Below, in pieces: positions 1 through 7,125 of a stretch of DNA of 8,308 nt. The notes beneath the pieces were generated by a model. That model was given only the letters and a program-made list of their open reading frames with translations, ran no database searches and had not been told where the DNA came from. The DNA lies in the NCBI GenBank assembly GCA_029778935.1, contig JAKPBM010000209.1, positions 1 through 8,308 on the forward strand, given 5' to 3'. How positions within the stretch are numbered: the stretch's first letter is position 1; each line of letters opens with the position of its first letter. Origin of the DNA: Bacillota bacterium (GTDB taxonomy: Bacteria; Bacillota; Clostridia; Oscillospirales; QAMX01). The translations under genes and the position numbers were made by a program.

Positions 1-363
1 GTATGGGGCGGCCTGGAAGGCGCGGCCCGTGGCCAGCAGCACGGTTTTGGCCAGCATCTCTGTATTCCCGTCGGAAAGGGCGAAGCTGCCGTCTTCCCGC
101 ATGGTAAGGGAAATCACTTCCGAATCGATAAATTCGCCGCCGAGCCTCTTTACGTTGGCGCGGCCCGCTTCCAAAATTACACTTCCGGGCACGGGCTCGG
201 CAAAGCCGAAGTAGTTTTCCACCAGGTGGGCTTTGGCTAAGGCGCCGCCGTCACGGGCCCAAATGAGCGTGGACATGTCGGCGCGCAATGTGTACAGAGC
301 GGCGGAAAGCCCCGCGGGGCCTCCGCCCAGAATGACGCAGTCGTACATTTTATCAGAATGCAT
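1..363 (-). CDS. Thioredoxin-reductase-like FAD/NAD(P) oxidoreductase, N-terminal part
   Basis: This is the first 121 residues of a flavoprotein that continues past the left edge. The N-terminus has a Rossmann FAD-binding motif, GGGPAG, at residues 13-18, preceded by hydrophobic residues (CVIL). A VENYFGF segment resembles the ENYPGF segment of thioredoxin reductases, and the second FAD motif ATG lies at residues 111-113. The family transfers electrons from NAD(P)H through FAD to a disulfide or another acceptor in the cytosol. The redox CxxC of true thioredoxin reductases sits around residue 135 and is outside the window, so I cannot tell a real TrxB from a CxxC-less relative. I chose the ATG at 361-363 because GGAGGTGG lies just upstream; an in-frame ATG five codons later is possible. 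It is transcribed away from tldD. Family assignment is solid; the exact substrate is not. Confidence 0.88.
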   Translation of the reverse strand, partial: MHSDKMYDCVILGGGPAGLSAALYTLRADMSTLIWARDGGALAKAHLVENYFGFAEPVPGSVILEAGRANVKRLGGEFIDSEVISLTMREDGSFALSDGNTEMLAKTVLLATGRAFQAAPY

Positions 364-411
364 ATTTCCACCTCCGCATGGCAGCGGTCTGCAAAATTTG
401 TCGTTTAATTC

Positions 412-440
412 ATTATACACTTTTTTGCCGGGTTTGAAAA
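412..440 (-). promoter_or_regulatory. Sigma-A-like promoter for the oxidoreductase gene
   Basis: On the minus strand a perfect TATAAT box (412-417) lies 17 bases from TTTTCA (435-440), which matches TTGACA at four of six positions. It leaves a leader of about 40 bases before the ATG at 363. The surrounding sequence is AT-rich compared with the coding DNA. Sequence inference only. Confidence 0.65.
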
Positions 441-492
441 GAACGGCGTTTTTTGTCGACCGGTTTTGGGGAAATCCTTAACATCTTTACTC

Positions 493-521
493 TTGTATAA
501 AAAAAGGAAATCGTCTATAAT
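493..521 (+). promoter_or_regulatory. Sigma-A-like promoter for the tldD operon
   Basis: A perfect TATAAT (516-521) follows TTGTAT (493-498) with a 17-base spacer that is A-rich. The first three -35 bases match consensus. The predicted start of transcription is near 528, giving a leader of about 40 bases to the ribosome binding site and the ATT at 569. It is divergent from the oxidoreductase promoter, with roughly 50 bases between the two -35 boxes, so one regulator could in principle act on both; I saw no clear operator dyad between them. Confidence 0.65.
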
Positions 522-552
522 ACAGGGTAAGAGTTTAGGCCGACCAAAGCCA

Positions 553-571
553 AAAGGAGTGAGGACCTATT
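553..571 (+). promoter_or_regulatory. Ribosome binding site and likely ATT start of tldD
   Basis: AAAGGAG (553-559) is a strong Shine-Dalgarno sequence that ends nine bases before ATT at 569-571. The tldD frame is closed just upstream by TGA at 560-562 and contains no ATG, GTG or TTG until 680. The codons between 569 and 680 encode family-like N-terminal sequence (YAELRAQ), so initiation should occur at the ATT rather than at 680. Confidence 0.65.
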
Positions 572-1957
572 TTAAGGGATTACATCGGAAGCTACATTGA
601 GAAAAACGGGCTGCCCGGCTATGCCGAACTGCGCGCCCAGCGGAACATCAGCAAAAATGTAACTTTCATCAATGGCGACATGACGAGCAACGCCGTTTCC
701 GAAACCGGCGGTTTTTCCGCCCGCGTGTGCAAGAATGGGGCCTACGGCTTTGCCAGCAGCGCCGCCTACACGCCGGAAAGCGTAGCCCAGGCCGTGGCCG
801 CGGCCGCCGAAAACGCCAACTTCCTGGATCAGAGGGAAAAACTCGGCAAGGCGCCCTTTGCGAAGGTTCCCTCCTTCCGTGAAGAGCTGCGCTACAAAAG
901 GGAAGACGACGTGACCCAGAAGCACATCATCGACTACATGACGGAGCTGGATGCTTTGGTCGCGAAACTCTGCCCCAAGCTGAAGAGCCGCTTTGTGGCC
1001 GCCAGATGCCTGACCATGGAAAAGCTGCTCTACACCAGCGACGGCGTCTACGCCCATACCTCCACGCCGAGAAGCATTATCTACTTCGGCCTGACGGCGG
1101 AAGGCAACGACGGCGCGCCGGTGGAAATCTTTGAGCCGGTGGGCACCTTCGGCGTGTTCGACGAAGTGTTCTCCACGCCCTCCGAACATGAAAAGAAAAT
1201 CGCCGAAGTGTACGAGATGGTGCTGCAGAAGGCCCAGGGCGTTTACGCCGAGCCCGGCCGCAAGCAGGTTATCCTCCATGCCGACCTGGCCGGTATTCTG
1301 GCCCATGAAGCCGTCGGCCACACGGTGGAAGCCGACTTTGTGTTAAGCGGCTCTGTCGGCGGGCCGAACCTGGGCAAGCAGGTGGCCAGCGAGCTTGTTA
1401 CCATGGTGGACTTTGCCCATACGGCTTTCGGCAAGCGTTGCCCTGTGCCCGTGTACGTGGACGACGAGGGCACGCCCGGCACCGACGCGGTGCTCATCGA
1501 AAACGGTATCCTGAAAGAGTTTATGCACAACAAGGAATCGGCAGCCCACTTCGGCCAGACGCCGAGGGGCAACGCCAGAGCCTACGCCTACAACGACGAA
1601 CCGTTAATCCGGATGCGCAACACCTGCATCCTCCCCGGAAAAGATAAGCTGGAAGACATGATCGCCTCCATTGACGACGGGTATTACTTCATCAAGACCG
1701 GCAACGGCCAGGCGGACGCCACCGGCGAGTTCATGTTCGGCGTTAACTTCGGGTATGAGATCAAGAAGGGCAAGCTCGGCCGTCCGTTAAAGGACACGAC
1801 CATCGCCGGCGTGGCTTTCGACGTCTTGAAGACGGTGGACATGGTGTCGGACGACCTGTCCTGGTCCTGCTCCGGCATGTGCGGCAAGAAGCAGATGATC
1901 CCCGTTGGCATGGGCGGCCCGGCGCTCCGGGTCTTCGTCAACGTGGGCGGTCGCTAG
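569..1957 (+). CDS. tldD: TldD, metalloprotease subunit of the TldD/TldE complex
   Basis: The 462-residue protein belongs to the TldD/PmbA (peptidase U62) family. The characteristic zinc motif HEAVGH is at residues 246-251, giving ligands His246 and His251 and catalytic Glu247. The C-terminal motif around Cys438 (MCGKKQMIPVGMGGP) matches the conserved Cys region that supplies the third ligand in characterised TldD. In known systems TldD pairs with the metal-free TldE to form a cytosolic protease that degrades unfolded or small peptides, including microcin B17 precursor processing and CcdA turnover in E. coli. The gene ends 18 bases before tldE, so the two are probably co-transcribed and co-translated. 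The odd feature is the start: the best one is ATT at 569; starting at the first conventional codon (ATG 680) would delete 37 residues that fit the family. Family assignment is very secure; the natural substrate here is unknown. Confidence 0.95.
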   Translation: MLRDYIGSYIEKNGLPGYAELRAQRNISKNVTFINGDMTSNAVSETGGFSARVCKNGAYGFASSAAYTPESVAQAVAAAAENANFLDQREKLGKAPFAKVPSFREELRYKREDDVTQKHIIDYMTELDALVAKLCPKLKSRFVAARCLTMEKLLYTSDGVYAHTSTPRSIIYFGLTAEGNDGAPVEIFEPVGTFGVFDEVFSTPSEHEKKIAEVYEMVLQKAQGVYAEPGRKQVILHADLAGILAHEAVGHTVEADFVLSGSVGGPNLGKQVASELVTMVDFAHTAFGKRCPVPVYVDDEGTPGTDAVLIENGILKEFMHNKESAAHFGQTPRGNARAYAYNDEPLIRMRNTCILPGKDKLEDMIASIDDGYYFIKTGNGQADATGEFMFGVNFGYEIKKGKLGRPLKDTTIAGVAFDVLKTVDMVSDDLSWSCSGMCGKKQMIPVGMGGPALRVFVNVGGR

Positions 1958-1975
1958 GAAGGGGAGGTGCCAGAG

Positions 1976-3271
1976 ATGGACAACAGGCAAGTGGCCGAAT
2001 ATCTCATCCAGACCATGAAGGAAAAAGGCGCCGACATGGGCGAATGCCGCGTGTCCAGCAGCGTCAAGACGGAGATTTACTACGAATCGGGCAAAATCAG
2101 CATGGTTCGTTCCGTTTTAGGCGCGAGCGTGGGCGTCAAAGTCATCAAGGACAAGAAAAAAGGCGCCGTGCACATTAACTCCACGGAGAAAGAGGCCTTG
2201 GACAAGGCCGTTAACGACGCTTTCGCCGCCGCGGCCCACGCCAAGCCCGACGACGCGGAGGGCATTGCCGACGTGGTGGTCACCGAGCGGTTCGAAAAAG
2301 GCCCCAAGGAGCCTGACCGGGACGCTTTGTATACCGCCATGCGTACGTTTATTGACGACGTGAAGCGGGAGTACCCCAAAATCAGCTTTGACTCCATCTC
2401 CGTCGAGCATGATTACGGCGAAACGGTGTATCTGAACACCAACGGCGTGTGCCTGACCGACTGCAGCGGCGTCAACGGCTACGGCGCCATGTTCATGGCC
2501 GTGGACGGGGGCAAAAGCTCGTCGTTCAACCACTTCGGCTCGCTGTTTACGGAATTTTCCAAGCCTCTCATTGACCTGGGCATGGCCAGAATCATCCTGG
2601 GCGAAACGGAACGGCAGATTGAAACCCGCAATCTGCAGGGTAAGTTCGAGGGCGACCTTTTGATTGCCCCTAACTGCCTGCAGTCGTTCCTGCACTATCT
2701 GCAGTCCAATTTCCTGGCCGACATGGTGCATATCGACGGCACGAGCCTTTGGAAAGACGCCCTGGGCACCCAGGTGGCCGTGCCCGAGTTCACCCTTTCC
2801 TGCCGCCCGAGAGACAGCCGCATGGCCGTCAACCAGTTCTTCACCGGCGACGGGTATATCGCCGAGGATATGAACGTCATCGAAAACGGCGTGCTGAAAA
2901 ACTTCACCCTGTCCCGGTACGGCGCGGCCAAAACGGGCAAAGCCCGGTCGGCCAACACCGGCGGGTTCTTTGTCGTCGAGCCGGGCACCAAAACCGTGGA
3001 CGAACTCGTTTCGTCCATTTCCAAGGGCCTGCTCATCAACCGCTTTTCCGGCGGCCAGCCCGGCGCCAACGGCGACTTCACCGGTGTGGCCAAGAACAGC
3101 TTCCTGATTAAAAACGGGCAGGTGTCCGACGCCGTCAGCGAAGTGATGGTCTCCGGCAACTTGGCGGGCATGCTGAAAAACATCACCGGCATCTCCGTGG
3201 AAACGGTCAACGACGGCAACAGCATTCTGCCGTGGCTCAAAGTGTCCGGAATCGTCATTTCCGGCAAATAA
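1976..3271 (+). CDS. tldE: TldE/PmbA, non-metal partner subunit of TldD
   Basis: The 431-residue protein is a TldD/PmbA-family paralogue that lacks the HExxxH zinc motif, as expected for TldE (PmbA). Family hallmarks include the NGYGAMF segment in the middle of the protein and a C-terminal part with TGGFFVVEPG, GANGDFTGVAKNSFLI and MVSGNLAGML, which resemble the conserved NGDFS and GN blocks of PmbA. It should form the heteromeric cytosolic protease with TldD, shaping the substrate tunnel while TldD supplies the zinc site. I chose ATG at 1976 because GGGGAGGTG ends six bases before it; the in-frame GTG at 1967 overlaps that Shine-Dalgarno sequence and is unlikely. The gap to tldD is 18 bases. 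Confidence 0.95.
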   Translation: MDNRQVAEYLIQTMKEKGADMGECRVSSSVKTEIYYESGKISMVRSVLGASVGVKVIKDKKKGAVHINSTEKEALDKAVNDAFAAAAHAKPDDAEGIADVVVTERFEKGPKEPDRDALYTAMRTFIDDVKREYPKISFDSISVEHDYGETVYLNTNGVCLTDCSGVNGYGAMFMAVDGGKSSSFNHFGSLFTEFSKPLIDLGMARIILGETERQIETRNLQGKFEGDLLIAPNCLQSFLHYLQSNFLADMVHIDGTSLWKDALGTQVAVPEFTLSCRPRDSRMAVNQFFTGDGYIAEDMNVIENGVLKNFTLSRYGAAKTGKARSANTGGFFVVEPGTKTVDELVSSISKGLLINRFSGGQPGANGDFTGVAKNSFLIKNGQVSDAVSEVMVSGNLAGMLKNITGISVETVNDGNSILPWLKVSGIVISGK

Positions 3272-3287
3272 TATACGCAAAATCCAA

Positions 3288-3315
3288 AGGACAGGGGGAA
3301 GATTCCCCCTGTCCT
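3288..3315 (+). terminator. Perfect 13-bp hairpin between tldE and gatZ, no U-tract
   Basis: AGGACAGGGGGAA (3288-3300) is exactly complementary to TTCCCCCTGTCCT (3303-3315); sterically the loop is probably four bases. It is followed by AAAAAA, not a run of T, so it is not a canonical intrinsic terminator on the plus strand. It starts 17 bases after the tldE stop and ends 19 bases before the gatZ ATG. It may act as a 3'-end stabiliser, a partial terminator or a processing site that uncouples the protease pair from the sugar genes. Confidence 0.5.
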
Positions 3316-3334
3316 AAAAAATGAAGGAGTAACT

Positions 3335-4636
3335 ATGCATCCCATAAAAGCTTTACTTGATCAGCGCCGGCAAGGCAAACGCACAGGGATCTATTCTGCC
3401 TGTACGGCCAGCCCCGAGGTCATTTTCGCCGTCTGCGAAGCGGCGAAGGAGACCGGCACCATCGCCCTTGTGGAGGCGACCGCCAACCAGGTCAACCAGT
3501 TCGGCGGCTACACGGGGATGAAGCCGGCGGATTACGCCGCTTTTGTAAAGGAAATCGCCCTTAGCGCCGGCCTGCCTTTGGACAGGCTCGTTCTGGGCGG
3601 CGACCATCTGGGGCCGCTCACCTGGCAGAACCTGCCGGAAGCGGAAGCCATGGCCAACGCCAGAGAGCTGATTGCCCAGTACGTGGCGGCGGGCTTTACG
3701 AAAATCCACATCGACACGTCCATGCGCGTGGCCGACGACGACAAGTCCGTCCGCTTGTCGGACGAAATCATCGCCCGCCGCGGCGCGGAGCTGGCCAAAG
3801 TGGCAGAGGAGACTTTTGCCAAGCTGCAGAAGGAAAACCCCAACGCCGTGCACCCCGTCTACTGCATCGGCAGCGAAGTGCCCATCCCCGGCGGCGCCCA
3901 GGAGCATGAGACCGTGTCCGTCACCAAGCCCGGCGAGTTCAAAGCGTCGGTCAAGGCTTTCCAGGACGCTTTCGCCGCCGCCGGCGTTTCCGACGCCTGG
4001 CAGTATGTGGTGGGCGTCATTGTCCAGCCGGGCGTGGAATTTGGCGACGACAGCGTCAACGAGTACGACAGGAACGCCGCCAAAGAGCTGACCGCCACGT
4101 TACAAGAGTTCCCCGGCCTGGTGTTCGAAGGCCATTCCACCGACTACCAGACCAAATGGAAGCTCAAAGAAATGGTGGAGGACGGCATCGCCATTTTGAA
4201 AGTCGGCCCGGGGCTGACCTTTGCCCTTCGGGAAGGATATTACGCCCTGGAATGCATCGAAAAGGCCCTGCTGCCCCAGTACCCCGAGTTAGCACCTTCC
4301 CACTACGCCGAAACGCTGGACCGTGTTATGGTCGAGCAGCCCGGCAACTGGGCCAAGTACTACCACGGTTCCGAAGCGGAAAAGGCCTTTAAGCGCAAGT
4401 TCAGCTATTCCGACCGCTGCCGCTACTACTTCCCCAACGAGGAAGTAAAACACGCGGCGGAAAAGCTGCTTTCCAACCTTTCCGCCATGCGCATTCCGCT
4501 TTCCCTGCTCAGCCAGTATATGCCCATCCAGTACGTCCGCGTCCGGGAAGGCAAGCTGCCCCTTTCGCCCAAAGCGCTGCTTTTGGACCGGGTCAAAAAC
4601 TGCATCGAAGATTACCTGTTTGCCGTAACGGACTGA
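3335..4636 (+). CDS. gatZ: GatZ/KbaZ-family protein (tagatose-bisphosphate aldolase non-catalytic subunit family)
   Basis: This 433-residue TIM-barrel-like protein carries the blocks typical of GatZ/KbaZ: EATANQVNQFGGYTGM (residues 47-62), GGDHLGP (88-94), EVPIPGGAQEHE (181-192), FEGHSTDYQ (264-272) and KVGPGLTFA (289-297). In enterobacteria GatZ or KbaZ is needed for full activity and stability of the class II tagatose-1,6-bisphosphate aldolase GatY or KbaY, which cleaves the sugar into glyceraldehyde-3-phosphate and dihydroxyacetone phosphate. No gatY, kbaY or sugar kinase is present here, so a stand-alone role is possible; from memory, some members of this superfamily have been reported to epimerise fructose/tagatose-type sugars at C4, but that is an inference for this protein. 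The ATG at 3335 has AAGGAG nine to ten bases upstream. It sits 34 bases before the GH97 gene, suggesting a shared sugar pathway. Confidence 0.88.
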   Translation: MHPIKALLDQRRQGKRTGIYSACTASPEVIFAVCEAAKETGTIALVEATANQVNQFGGYTGMKPADYAAFVKEIALSAGLPLDRLVLGGDHLGPLTWQNLPEAEAMANARELIAQYVAAGFTKIHIDTSMRVADDDKSVRLSDEIIARRGAELAKVAEETFAKLQKENPNAVHPVYCIGSEVPIPGGAQEHETVSVTKPGEFKASVKAFQDAFAAAGVSDAWQYVVGVIVQPGVEFGDDSVNEYDRNAAKELTATLQEFPGLVFEGHSTDYQTKWKLKEMVEDGIAILKVGPGLTFALREGYYALECIEKALLPQYPELAPSHYAETLDRVMVEQPGNWAKYYHGSEAEKAFKRKFSYSDRCRYYFPNEEVKHAAEKLLSNLSAMRIPLSLLSQYMPIQYVRVREGKLPLSPKALLLDRVKNCIEDYLFAVTD

Positions 4637-4670
4637 CGGCCCTGACGTAAGGGCAGGTGGGGGGACGTGT

Positions 4671-6560
4671 ATGCAGAAAAAAAGAGACAGAACCCTGGCC
4701 AGGTGGAAGTCGCGGGCCTTAGGGCTTACGGAGAACACCGCCAGGCTTGGCAAGGAACTTGCTTTACAGAGCTTGGAACCCCTCAGAGAGAAGTACCGCA
4801 TGGCTTCGCCGGACGGGCGCATCTTTGCGTCCCTCTGGACGGAGAAGGGAAACCTGTACTATGAAGTGTTTCTGCAGGGGGCGAAGGTGCTTGCCAAAGC
4901 GCCTTTGGGGCTGGTGACGAAAACGGCCCATCTGGGGCAGGGCGTCGTGCTGGGAAAACCTTCGTTTTCCGCGGCGAAGGAAACCTTCCCCGTGCGGGGG
5001 GCGCACAAAACCGGCGTGGACGAGCACCATAACTACGAATTTCCCGTCCGACACCTTGCGACCGGTTTTACCTGGACGCTGAATATGCGCCTGTGGAACG
5101 GCGGCTTCGGCTTCCGCTACACGCTGCCGGAAAACAGCCGGGCGCTCGTTGTGCGGGACGCGGCGGAATTTGCCCTGCCCGAGGCGGCGGAGTGCTTTTA
5201 TCAGACGGATTTAGTGAAAATGCAGGGGAAAACCCACCGCGTGCCGGTGCACAGTTTGGAAAAGGGCCTTTCCATCTGCTGCATGCCGCTGTTTTCCTTT
5301 GCGGAAGGGTACTGCCTGCTGACGGAAACGGAGCTGGACAATTTCGCCGGCGCTGCGTTAAAGCATTTGGGCGGCGGCCGGTTCGGCCTGGATTTCTGGG
5401 ATTCCGACCCGTTCTTTGTCACCGGCTGCGTGTCCCCCTGGCGGATTGCCATTCTGGCGGAAACGCCCGATGAGCTGGTCAATTCGGACGTCATCCGCGC
5501 TTCCGCCCGGCCGCCCAGACCGGAACTGGCCGAAGCCTCCTGGATCCGCCCGGGCAAGGCCACCTGGTCGTTCTTTGTCAATAAGCCCGTGGCCCGCGAA
5601 GAAGCCACCATCCGCGCCTTTGTCAAAGACAGCGCCAAACTCGGCTTTCCCTATACAATCATCGACGAGGGCTGGCGCAAGTGGGCCAGAACCGAGGAAG
5701 AGTGTTTTGCCAAAGTGGCGGACATCGTGAAGGAAGCAAAAAGCCTGGGCGTGGACGTGTGGCTCTGGCAGGCGTCAAGCGACCGGCTTTACAGTCCTAA
5801 ATACCGGAGATACTTCCTCCGCCGCTGCCGGGAAATCGGGGTTGTGGGCGTCAAAATCGACTTTCTGGAAAGCGAAAGCCAGGCGACCATTAACTTCTAC
5901 CGCGAATTTCTGGAGGATGCGGCGAAAGAGAAGCTCATGGTCATCTATCACAACCCCAACAAGCCCACAGGGCTATCGCGGACGTACCCGCACCTTTTGT
6001 CCCGGGAAGCCGTCCGGGGGATGCAGACCTCCTGCGACCCGGAGGACAACGTGATTCTGCCCTTTACCCGGTTTGTCGGCGGCGACGCGGACTATACGCC
6101 CTTCTGCTTTTCCGTGCCCGAGCGCAAAGGCAGCGCCACCCTGGGCCACATGCTGGCCAACACGGTGGTGTTCCAGTCGTCGCTTTTGACCATATCCGAG
6201 CACCCGGCCAACCTTGTCGACCATATTGCGGTGGATTTTCTCCGCCTGCTGCCGGTGTGCTACGACGAAACCCGGGTACTGCCCGGCACGGTGGTGGGGG
6301 AAAAGGTGATCTTCGCCCGGAAAAGCGGCGACGATTGGTTCTTTGCTTTGCAGCAGGGCCCCGACCAGAAGGGAAACCAGACGGTTTTCCCGGACTTCCT
6401 CGACCCGGACGCCGCATACGACCTGACGCTGTTTAGCGACGTCCCCGGCGAGCCGGACAAGCTTCAGCGGGAAGAGAAAACGGTCAGACGGGGCGACCGG
6501 ATCGCCTTTTTTGTGCCGGAAAACGGCGGCGCGGCGGGCGTGTTCCGGAAGAAAGGGTAG
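4671..6560 (+). CDS. Glycoside hydrolase family 97 protein with altered acid/base residue
   Basis: The 629-residue protein shows the GH97 layout: an N-terminal beta-sandwich region (about 45-290), a catalytic barrel (about 295-525) and a C-terminal beta domain. Catalytic-region motifs are IDEGW (331-335), VGVKIDF (392-398), HNPNKPTG (427-434), SRTYPHLLSREAVRG (436-450), LPFTR (463-467) and DYTP (474-477). Asp397 aligns with the nucleophile of retaining GH97 alpha-galactosidases (Asp415 in the Bacteroides enzyme). The family's acid/base Glu, 55 residues later, is Gln452 here. Glu446, six residues before it, corresponds to the calcium ligand of SusB. There is no signal peptide or lipobox, so it is probably cytosolic, unlike most Bacteroidetes GH97 enzymes. 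About 43 basic residues precede the family-like start; ATG at 4800 is an alternative, but the GGTGGGGGG before ATG 4671 is the better ribosome binding site. Retaining alpha-galactosidase-like ancestry is likely; present activity is uncertain. Confidence 0.88.
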   Translation: MQKKRDRTLARWKSRALGLTENTARLGKELALQSLEPLREKYRMASPDGRIFASLWTEKGNLYYEVFLQGAKVLAKAPLGLVTKTAHLGQGVVLGKPSFSAAKETFPVRGAHKTGVDEHHNYEFPVRHLATGFTWTLNMRLWNGGFGFRYTLPENSRALVVRDAAEFALPEAAECFYQTDLVKMQGKTHRVPVHSLEKGLSICCMPLFSFAEGYCLLTETELDNFAGAALKHLGGGRFGLDFWDSDPFFVTGCVSPWRIAILAETPDELVNSDVIRASARPPRPELAEASWIRPGKATWSFFVNKPVAREEATIRAFVKDSAKLGFPYTIIDEGWRKWARTEEECFAKVADIVKEAKSLGVDVWLWQASSDRLYSPKYRRYFLRRCREIGVVGVKIDFLESESQATINFYREFLEDAAKEKLMVIYHNPNKPTGLSRTYPHLLSREAVRGMQTSCDPEDNVILPFTRFVGGDADYTPFCFSVPERKGSATLGHMLANTVVFQSSLLTISEHPANLVDHIAVDFLRLLPVCYDETRVLPGTVVGEKVIFARKSGDDWFFALQQGPDQKGNQTVFPDFLDPDAAYDLTLFSDVPGEPDKLQREEKTVRRGDRIAFFVPENGGAAGVFRKKG

Positions 6561-6871
6561 GGCGGTTGTGCGTTAGGGCCGGTATTCGCAGGCGCGTGCG
6601 GTAAACGTGATTATCGTAAAGCGGATGCAAGGTGGCCCCGTCTGGCAGGCGGAGTCCTTCGCTGATTTACCGACACGAACGCCGGCCCGCAGTGTCGGCA
6701 AGCCAGCCCTGAGTTTTACCAAGCTGCGCCAAGGCACCGCAGGATGCCAACCCTAATGCCGGACGCCGTTTGAACCGTTGTGCCGGTACCTTGCATTTGG
6801 CATAACGGGCACGGCCCGGGGTAAGCAAAGCCAGGCTGTTCTCCAATTTGGTTATGTACTTTTTGTTACCT
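6561..6871. other. Gene-free region with long-range complementary segments
   Basis: No convincing protein is encoded: a 43-codon frame at 6625-6756 (plus) and a 54-codon frame at 6573-6737 (minus) lack ribosome binding sites and recognisable motifs. The stretch does hold several exact complementary pairs: ATGCAAGGT (6625-6633) with ACCTTGCAT (6788-6796), and GGGCCG (6576-6581) with CGGCCC (6812-6817), which nest. CCGACAC (6670-6676) can pair with GTGTCGG (6692-6698), or most of it with 6595-6605 upstream, allowing one bulge. The region leads into the hairpin at 6872-6902. It could be a long 3' UTR of the GH97 operon, a structured RNA, or decayed sequence. I did not recognise 6S, tmRNA, RNase P, SRP RNA, a tRNA or a known riboswitch. 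Confidence 0.4.
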
Positions 6872-6902
6872 ACGCCTGCCGAGAAGTTCTCTCGGCAGGC
6901 GT
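6872..6902 (+). terminator. Strong hairpin, probable transcription terminator of the operon
   Basis: ACGCCTGCCGAGA (6872-6884) and TCTCGGCAGGCGT (6890-6902) form a perfect 13-bp GC-rich stem with a five-base loop. It is followed by TGCTGCGTTTT, an imperfect U-tract. It lies 311 bases after the GH97 stop and is the first good terminator-like structure downstream of the four-gene unit. On the minus strand the flank is not T-rich, so plus-strand termination is the better reading. Confidence 0.6.
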
Positions 6903-7125
6903 TGCTGCGTTTTGGGGGCGGGATTTTTGATTGAGCTGGGGAGATGCCTATGAGAAGCAGAACTTCTATGTAAAGGTATATGTTTTACATACGTTCAAAC
7001 CTCTGCCGCGCCCCTCCGCCGCCCAAAACCAGGGCAAACGGCGGGGAAGCGGCGCTGAAACGCGGCGGTTTTCCTCAAAACGGGCAAAAAAACCGGCCCA
7101 AACGGAAATGTTCACGATTTATCTA
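6903..7125. other. Intergenic spacer upstream of enolase promoter
   Basis: Nothing gene-like is supported. A 77-codon frame beginning with TTG at 6931 has basic, low-complexity sequence in its middle, no ribosome binding site and runs through the enolase promoter, so I leave it out. One small inverted repeat is present: ATGTAAA (6968-6974) with TTTACAT (6984-6990). The part from about 7010 to 7080 is rich in CGCC and GGCG runs that can form weak hairpins. Confidence 0.5.

Noticed and set aside
1967..1969. GTG as alternative start of tldE
   Set aside because: It overlaps the GGGGAGGTG Shine-Dalgarno sequence that correctly serves ATG 1976.
2117..3280. Long open frame antisense to tldE (387 codons), and a similar one antisense to tldD at 572-1321
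   Set aside because: They lie opposite well-supported family genes in GC-rich DNA, where the opposite strand is often open by codon bias. The translations show no recognisable motif and no ribosome binding site.
4639..4654. GCCCT/AGGGC hairpin between gatZ and the GH97 gene
   Set aside because: Only five base pairs and no U-tract; too weak to call a terminator.
6573..6756. Short open frames on both strands in the gene-free region
   Set aside because: Under 60 codons, no ribosome binding site and no recognised protein similarity; more likely chance or a by-product of a structured sequence.
6740..6800. TTCAAAC on the minus strand resembling a tRNA T-loop
   Set aside because: The flanking bases do not form a T-stem, and no acceptor, D or anticodon arms could be assembled.
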